DNA of 64,000 nt, from NCBI RefSeq assembly GCF_018812025.1, contig NC_063061.1:4639796-4703795 (forward strand), read 5' to 3'. Source of the stretch: Megalobrama amblycephala (Eukaryota; Chordata; Actinopteri; Cypriniformes; Xenocyprididae). Shown here piece by piece: positions 60,201 through 64,000 of this stretch (positions are counted from its first letter, which is position 1; each line of letters starts with the position of its first letter). A program made the position numbers and the translations under genes. Below the pieces are notes generated by a model. That model made no database searches, was not told where the DNA came from, and saw only the letters and a list, made by a program, of their open reading frames with translations.

Positions 60201-61726
60201 AAAACAGATCATGTGACTGCAGTGGTTCAACCTTAATTTTATGAAGCAACGAGAATACTTTTTATGCGCTAAAAATAACAAAATATTGACTTTATTCAAC
60301 AATATCTAGTGTTGGGCGATTTCAAAACACTGCTTCATGAAGCTTTACGAATCTTTTGTTTCGAATCAGTGGTTCAGAGCGCCGAAATCACATGATTTTC
60401 AGTAAACGAGGCTTCGTTACGTCATTAGTGTTTTGAAACTTCAATAGCTTTTCGAACCAATGATTCAAAACAAAAGATTCGTAAAGCTTCATGAAGCAGT
60501 GTTTTGAAATTGCCCATCACTAGATATTGTTGAATAAAGTCGTTATTTAGTTTTTTTGGTGCACAAAAGTATTCTCGTCGCTTCATAAGATTAAGGTTGA
60601 ACCACTGTAGTCACATGAACTGATTTAAATATGTCTTTAGTAGCTTTTTGGGCATTGAAAAAGGGAGTGTTATTGTTGGCTATGCAGGCCTCACTGAGCC
60701 ATCGGATTTTATCAAAAATATCTTAATTTGTGTTCTGAAGATGGTCTTACGGGTGTGGAACGACATGAGGGAGAGTAATTAATGACAGAATTTTCATTTA
60801 TGAGTGAACTAACCCTTTAAAACATCCTCCTCATTATAAACAAAACATTTATTTAATCAAGCTCCAAAAGCAGCTCGTTTTGATATTGTGGGATCTGTGA
60901 TGTCACACGGGCAAATGCATATGACTGCCTCCAGAGCAAGACATCGACCAATAGTTATATATCATCTCACCATAGGCTCCGCCCACTGGCCTTCAGCTTC
61001 TTAAGTGATCAGCCGCTTTAGCGTTGTCAAAAGAACTGACTTCGATACCAAGTCGGTACTGAAATGTAATAAAATGTGAGCGCTGTTGGCCGGATTTGTA
61101 AAGGCTCTAATTGGCCATTTTGGCTCATCAGATATGTCTGTGATTGGCTACAAATGCTCCCACTTTCAAACACTTGTGTGCTTTCAAACACTGCATTGAT
61201 CATTGTAGCCAATTACAGACATATATGTTGAGCACATGAACAAAATGGCCGATCAGAGGTGTTTACGAATCCACTCAACAGCGCTCAAAGCGCCACATTT
61301 TTAATATTTCAGTATCGACTTGCTATAGTAGTCGGTACTTCTGACAACACTCGCCTGTTGCACCTCTGGAACCTATTATTTACTATCCTATAATTATTGG
61401 GTTATTACTAATAAACATCTTGTGTATGCTTCTTTGCATCTTCTCATGTATAGAGACTGCTGATGGCACATATTGAGGAGCGCTTGAAGTATCTGGAGGA
61501 AGTCCGATCCACCGTCCAGGGCGAGGTGAAGGAGAATGGGGTGCGGGGCGACGCTATGGAGGCCCTGGTGCGGGAGAGCTGTGTCCCAGCCGAGCTGGAG
61601 CGCTACACACAGTTTATAGGAGACCTGGAGCGGGTGGTTAGTCTGCTGCTCTGCCTGTCAGCCCGTCTGGCCCGTGTGCAGAACGCCCTCAGCACGGCAG
61701 ATGACAGCATGGACACGGAGGAGAAA
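50541..61726 (+). CDS. shroom1: shroom1, Shroom family member 1 (3'-partial, six coding exons in window)
   Basis: Joined exons 50541-52997, 53132-53184, 54437-54883, 55594-56100, 59103-59223 and 61454-61726 total 3858 nt, in frame: 1286 residues, continuing past the window. Shroom proteins bind actin and recruit Rho kinase through the C-terminal ASD2, driving apical actomyosin contraction. Seen: no PDZ domain, as in Shroom1. Also seen are DSAYSSFSGGS (about residues 46-56), LPPPPPPP (133-140), TTPLLYHLTG, KVLRETSFKRRDLQLS (about 521-536) and SEPEKLHQL, all in the order known from mammalian SHROOM1. ASD2 begins near residue 1090 (LKWEVLVQEVV) and continues through ERYTQFIGDLERVVSLLLCL, SARLARVQNAL and DDSMDTEEK. 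The final ASD2 helices are beyond 64,000. The protein is much longer than human SHROOM1 (roughly 850 residues, from memory). Confidence 0.93.
53132..53184 (+). CDS. shroom1: shroom1 53-nt exon
   Basis: The acceptor is TTCGGTAG and the donor is TCAAG|gtgagc. It encodes VRKHPDEFSAIHNIAIS and ends in phase 2 (AG). It is required for frame: joining 50541-52997 directly to 54437 would reach a stop within 14 codons, whereas through this exon the join reads S-VQRKVEEDTVV. Confidence 0.88.
53200..53430 (+). other. shroom1 intron, no recognised features
   Basis: AT-rich intron sequence only. Confidence 0.4.
53440..54000. mobile_element. GC-rich repeat fragment in a shroom1 intron
   Basis: GAGCGCCAGCCAATGAGATT with CCCACTACCGGAGAAACCGG, and later GATTTTTACCGGGGTACCCC and TTGGGCGTTTTGTCGTGAGA, resemble abundant fish DNA-transposon pieces. 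The composition differs sharply from the flanking intron. No termini are resolved. Confidence 0.4.
54172..54203. repeat. (CA)n microsatellite
   Basis: About 15 CA dinucleotides in a row in the shroom1 intron before exon 3. Confidence 0.95.
54437..54883 (+). CDS. shroom1: shroom1 exon 3 (coding)
   Basis: The acceptor is TTTTTCAG and the donor is GTCAG|gtatat. The 447-nt exon encodes VQRKVEEDTVVHHSRTSSVH, RGKSMEELGVSV and a charged, low-complexity stretch ending GGIKLEV. RGKSMEEL resembles Ser/Lys-rich motifs in other Shrooms. It ends in phase 2. Confidence 0.88.
54890..55590 (+). other. shroom1 intron, no recognised features
   Basis: AT-rich sequence without repeats shared elsewhere in the window. 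Confidence 0.4.
55594..56100 (+). CDS. shroom1: shroom1 exon 4 (start of ASD2)
   Basis: The acceptor is ATATTACAG and the donor is CACAG|gtgact. The 507-nt exon ends with PLDKLKWEVLVQEVVSADQS, LARTLYPITNRKTALMLMEQ and LLSEDNLLMEEHYKKKQEQK, the first helices of the ASD2 Rho-kinase-binding coiled coil. It ends in phase 2. Confidence 0.92.
56880..57330. mobile_element. hAT-type fragment (GGGCCCTATCATACACCC end)
   Basis: GGGCCCTATCATACACCCAG, then TGGGCATGCTGGTCTGAAAA and GACTGCGCCATTGACCAACA, are characteristic of an abundant cyprinid family. The segment runs into TAAAGTGACAGCAGCCTAAT, the reverse of the 49840-49870 module. Confidence 0.55.
57824..58789. mobile_element. TTAA MITE, AGGTGCC family, copy 2
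   Basis: It is flanked by TTAA (57820-57823 and 58790-58793), with right terminus GGTTCTAGGGCACCT and left AGGTGCCATCGAATGAG. It is colinear with 19931-20880 over nearly the whole length, including ATTAATATGTACGCCCCCAA and ATGGCAGATGGAGCAATAAT. It is 966 bp. Confidence 0.88.
59103..59223 (+). CDS. shroom1: shroom1 exon 5 (linker inside ASD2)
   Basis: The acceptor is TTTCTGAAG and the donor is AAGAAG|gtactg. The 121-nt exon encodes TAMPVCDKPPNLPSSVNNES, VLSNQREELCSAEMDITDKK, the variable linker before the second ASD2 block; the D-I-T-D-K-K end fits the family's kk-L-I start of the next helix. It ends in phase 0. The acceptor pyrimidine tract is weak. Confidence 0.82.
59230..59936 (+). other. 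shroom1 intron, no recognised features
   Basis: No clear element. The short frame starting upstream at 59190 is intron read-through of the preceding exon region. Confidence 0.4.
59941..61010. mobile_element. TTAA-type element split by a nested MITE
   Basis: The left end is TTAA (59937-59940)+AGCGGTCATGACATGAG. After the nested element it resumes with CTCCTCATTATAAACAAAAC, GCATATGACTGCCTCCAGAG and CATAGGCTCCGCCCACTGG, which is the reverse of 28325-28611. The right end is not resolved because a hAT element starts at 61019. Confidence 0.72.
60003..60816. mobile_element. full-length TTAA MITE (AGGGTTAGTTCACCC family)
   Basis: The termini AGGGTTAGTTCACCC and GAGTGAACTAACCCT, TTAA on both sides (59999-60002, 60817-60820) and long inverted arms make the whole 814 bp nearly one palindrome centred near 60410. 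Internal pairs include CACTGCTTCATGAAGCTTTA and TAAAGCTTCATGAAGCAGTG. It is the reference copy for 29799-30296 and 37456-38024. Confidence 0.9.
61019..61352. mobile_element. short hAT-type MITE (TAGCGTTGTCA)
   Basis: The ends TAGCGTTGTCAAAAGAACTG and GTCGGTACTTCTGACAACACT are inverted, and subterminal GATACCAAGTCGGTACTGAA faces TTTCAGTATCGACTTGC. The flanking 8-bp duplication is not convincing. It lies about 100 bp upstream of shroom1 exon 6. Confidence 0.72.
61454..61726 (+). CDS. shroom1: shroom1 exon 6 (ASD2 core)
   Basis: The acceptor is CATGTATAG and the donor is GAGAAA|gtgagt. The 273-nt exon encodes RLLMAHIEERLKYLEEVRST, VQGEVKENG, ELERYTQFIGDLERVVSLLL and CLSARLARVQNALSTADDSM, then DTEEK. 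This is a near-textbook ASD2 segment. It ends in phase 0. The remaining ASD2 exon, expected to continue with a helix and an acidic tail, is not found before 64,000. Confidence 0.95.
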
Positions 61727-61729
61727 GTG

Positions 61730-62100
61730 AGTTTATTAACCCAACAAAGCTAGGTGTTTAAATGAGGTGTGTCTTTGTGTAGATAGCTGGGAGCGGCCCT
61801 AAACACACTAAAGGTGTGCAGGGAAAACACACACTTTCTGAATCGCTTTAAGATTGACAGTTCTTTCTCTTTTCTGGATCGGCTGTTGATGGTGTCAACA
61901 CTGCCTGACCGAAACCACTATTGAGTTTCGATGGGTTTTGCGATTTGCACTGCCCTCTTGTGACAAACATTTGAAGTGCAGTCATTATTACAAAGCACCA
62001 CTGTGAGGAGGTCAAATATCAAATAATCTATCATGTTTTATGACTGTTGTTGTTCATGTATTTTTATTTGTTGACTTTTTCACGTTATATTATTCAAATA
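61730..62100 (+). other. shroom1 intron, no recognised features
   Basis: Intron sequence after the exon 6 donor. No further ASD2-coding segment is seen here or in the rest of the window. Confidence 0.5.
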
Positions 62101-62101
62101 T

Positions 62102-62165
62102 AAACTACCATTCAAAAGTTCAGGGTCAGTAAGATTTTAAAGAATTTAATACTTTCATTCAGCAA
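62102..62165. mobile_element. terminus of a CACTAC mariner-like MITE
   Basis: AAACTACCATTCAAAAGTTC followed by AGGGTCAGTAAGATTTTA is a diverged left terminus. The body is replaced by a TA microsatellite. Confidence 0.6.
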
Positions 62166-62199
62166 GGACACAACATTTATAAAAAACAGTAAAAAATAA

Positions 62200-62202
<3 letters not shown>

Positions 62203-62270
<68 letters not shown>
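62203..62270. repeat. (TA)n microsatellite
   Basis: About 34 TA units directly abut the left end of the mariner-like element at 62271. Confidence 0.95.
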
Positions 62271-62273
<3 letters not shown>

Positions 62274-63182
62274 TACAGTCCAAAAGTTTGGAACCACTAA
62301 GATTTTTAATGTTTTTAAAAGAAGTTTCGTCTGCTCACCAAGGCTACATTTATTTAATTAAAAATACAGTAAAAAACAGTAATATTGTGAAATATTATTA
62401 CAATTTAAAATAACTGTGTACTATTTAAATATATTTGACAAAGTAATTTATTTATTATCAAAGCTGAATTTTCAGCATCGTTACTCCAGTCTTCAGTGTC
62501 ACATGATCCTTCAGAAATCATTCTAATATGCTGATCTGCTGCTCAAGAAACATTTATGATTATTTTCAATGTTGAAAACAGTTGTGTACTTTTTTTTTTC
62601 AGGATTCCTTGATGAATAGAAAGTTCAAAAGAACAGCATTTATCTGAAATACAAAGCTTCTGTAGCATTATACACTACCGTTCAAAAGTTTGGGGTCAGT
62701 AAGAATTTTTATTTTTATTTTTTTGAAAAGAAATTAAAGAAATGAATACTTTTATTCAGCAAGGATGCATTAAATCAATCAAAAGTGGCAGTAAAGACAT
62801 TTATAATGTTACAAAAGATTAGATTTCAGATAAACACTGTTCTTTTGAACTTTCTATTCATCAAATAATCCTGAAAAAAAATATTGTACACATTAAATGT
62901 TTCTTGAGCAGCAGATCAGCATATTAGAATGATTTCTGAAGGATCATGTGACACTGAAGACTGGAGTAACGATGCTGAAAATTCAGCTTTGCATCACAGG
63001 AATAAATTACTTTGTGAAATATATTCAAATAGAAAACAGTTATTTTAAATTGTAATAATATTTCACAATAATACTGTTTTTTACTGTATTTTTAATTAAA
63101 TAAATGTAGCCTTGGTGAGCAGACGAAACTTCTTTTAAAAACATTAAAAATCTTAGTGGTTTCAAACTTTTGGACTGTACTG
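62271..63182. mobile_element. CAGTACAGTCC mariner-like MITE, copy B (inverted relative to copy A)
   Basis: The termini are CAGTACAGTCCAAAAGTTTG and CAAACTTTTGGACTGTACTG with TA-rich flanks. The internal CACTACCGTTCAAAAGTTTG at 62673 faces the opposite way from that in 35043-35979, so the two copies are in opposite orientation. Similarity is very high over their shared length. Confidence 0.88.
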
Positions 63183-63204
63183 TGTATATATATATATATA
63201 TAAT

Positions 63205-63688
63205 AGCTGCGAGCAATTATCGGGGTTCAAACGCTTTAAACGTATTATGTTTTCATTAGCACGCCTGTAACCATTTCAATCATAGATGGAGAGACCATTT
63301 ACAGGCAATTTATCACAGGAAATATATTTTTATTTAAAGCTTTTTAACAGTTATGGAGGTTGAGCCAAAAACCTAGGACTAATTCACCAAAGTTGATTAT
63401 TTTTGAAATAATGTCCAATATTTAACGAGCGATTCGATGGACAGCGACGGTCCTAGAGGCAAAGTTGATCAGAGTGAGGAGTTCTACCATGTGGTCGTGG
63501 CCGTGTGCGAAAATTTATGATAATCCTTTACATTTGTGAAAAATGTGAAGGTGAAGTTCTCACAGGCCTCTAGGGTGGTGAGTCAAACAGGCCCAGTGGC
63601 CATGCTTTTTTTTTTTTTTGATACGCCAAGTCATGGTACCTTGGAAAAAGACACTGCATGCCAATTTTCAAGTCAGTCGGACCAACAG
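63205..63688. repeat. GCTGCGAGCAATTATCGGGG-type interspersed repeat
   Basis: TAGCTGCGAGCAATTATCGG, GGGTTCAAACGCTTTAAAC and, further on, GCCAATTTTCAAGTCAGTCG with GACCAACAG are motifs of a widespread teleost repeat whose class I cannot fix. It is cut at 63689 by the TTAA element. Confidence 0.6.
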
Positions 63689-63692
63689 TTAA

Positions 63693-64000
63693 AGATGCCA
63701 TAGAACGTCTTTTCAAAATATGTAATATAAGTCTAAGGTGTCCCCTGAATGTGTCTGTGAAGTTTCAGCTCAAAATACCCCATAGATTTTTTTTTTAATT
63801 CATTTTTTTAACTGCCTATTTTGGGGCATCATTAAATATGCACCGATTCAGGCTGCGGCCCCTTTAATTCTCGTGCTCCCGTCCCCGAACTCTCGACTAT
63901 AAAACAGTGCATAAACAAAGTTCACACAGCTAATATAACCCTCAAAATGGATCTTTACAAAGTGTTTGTCATGCAGCATGTCTAATCGCGTAAGTATGGT
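63693..64000. mobile_element. TTAA MITE, AGGTGCC family, copy 3 (reversed, runs off the window)
   Basis: TTAA (63689-63692) then AGATGCCATAGAACG starts the reverse complement of the right half of 19931-20880: CTAAGGTGTCCCCTGAATGT, GCTCAAAATACCCCATAGAT and CCTATTTTGGGGCATCATTA. It continues past 64,000. Confidence 0.85.

Overview
The window looks like nuclear DNA from a cypriniform (zebrafish/carp-like) teleost. It has small exons with GT-AG introns, two recognisable vertebrate genes on the + strand, and introns and intergenic DNA packed with short non-autonomous DNA transposons typical of cyprinid genomes. These include TTAA-flanked MITEs, hAT elements with 8-bp target duplications, and TA-flanked Tc1/mariner-like elements. 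There are also AT-rich satellites and minisatellites. No bacterial, organellar or viral gene was seen.

Region 1 (1-17,680) is the 3' half of aff4 (AF4/FMR2 family member 4, scaffold of the super elongation complex). Eleven exons join in frame to 655 residues and a stop at 13768-13770. They carry the serine-rich and basic middle region, the AF9/ENL-binding segment and the whole C-terminal homology domain. The 5' exons lie left of the window. A 3' UTR of about 3.9 kb probably ends at the AATAAA at 17656, and it contains a 1.4-kb satellite rich in inverted repeats.

Region 2 (17,681-50,454) holds no convincing coding gene. A GC-box promoter and a non-coding exon near 21.27-21.46 kb, and a 49-bp exon-like segment at 32607-32655, could be the 5' UTR exons of the next gene, which would make most of this region shroom1 intron. 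It is largely nested transposons: hAT copies with clear target duplications, a DNA transposon with a broken THAP exon, a second THAP relic, three truncated Tc1-like transposase genes, one non-LTR retrotransposon fragment, a palindromic 36-bp minisatellite inside an element, and a satellite with an inverted arm.

Region 3 (50,455-64,000) is shroom1, a PDZ-less Shroom-family actin and Rho-kinase adaptor. Six coding exons join in frame to 1286 residues and end inside the C-terminal ASD2 domain; the last exon or exons lie right of the window. Its introns contain more nested TTAA, hAT and mariner-like elements.

In human 5q31, AFF4 and SHROOM1 are near neighbours with LEAP2, UQCRQ and GDF9 between them. 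I saw none of those three here, so in this lineage aff4 and shroom1 appear adjacent and in the same orientation. The two genes act in unrelated processes: transcription elongation and apical actomyosin contraction.
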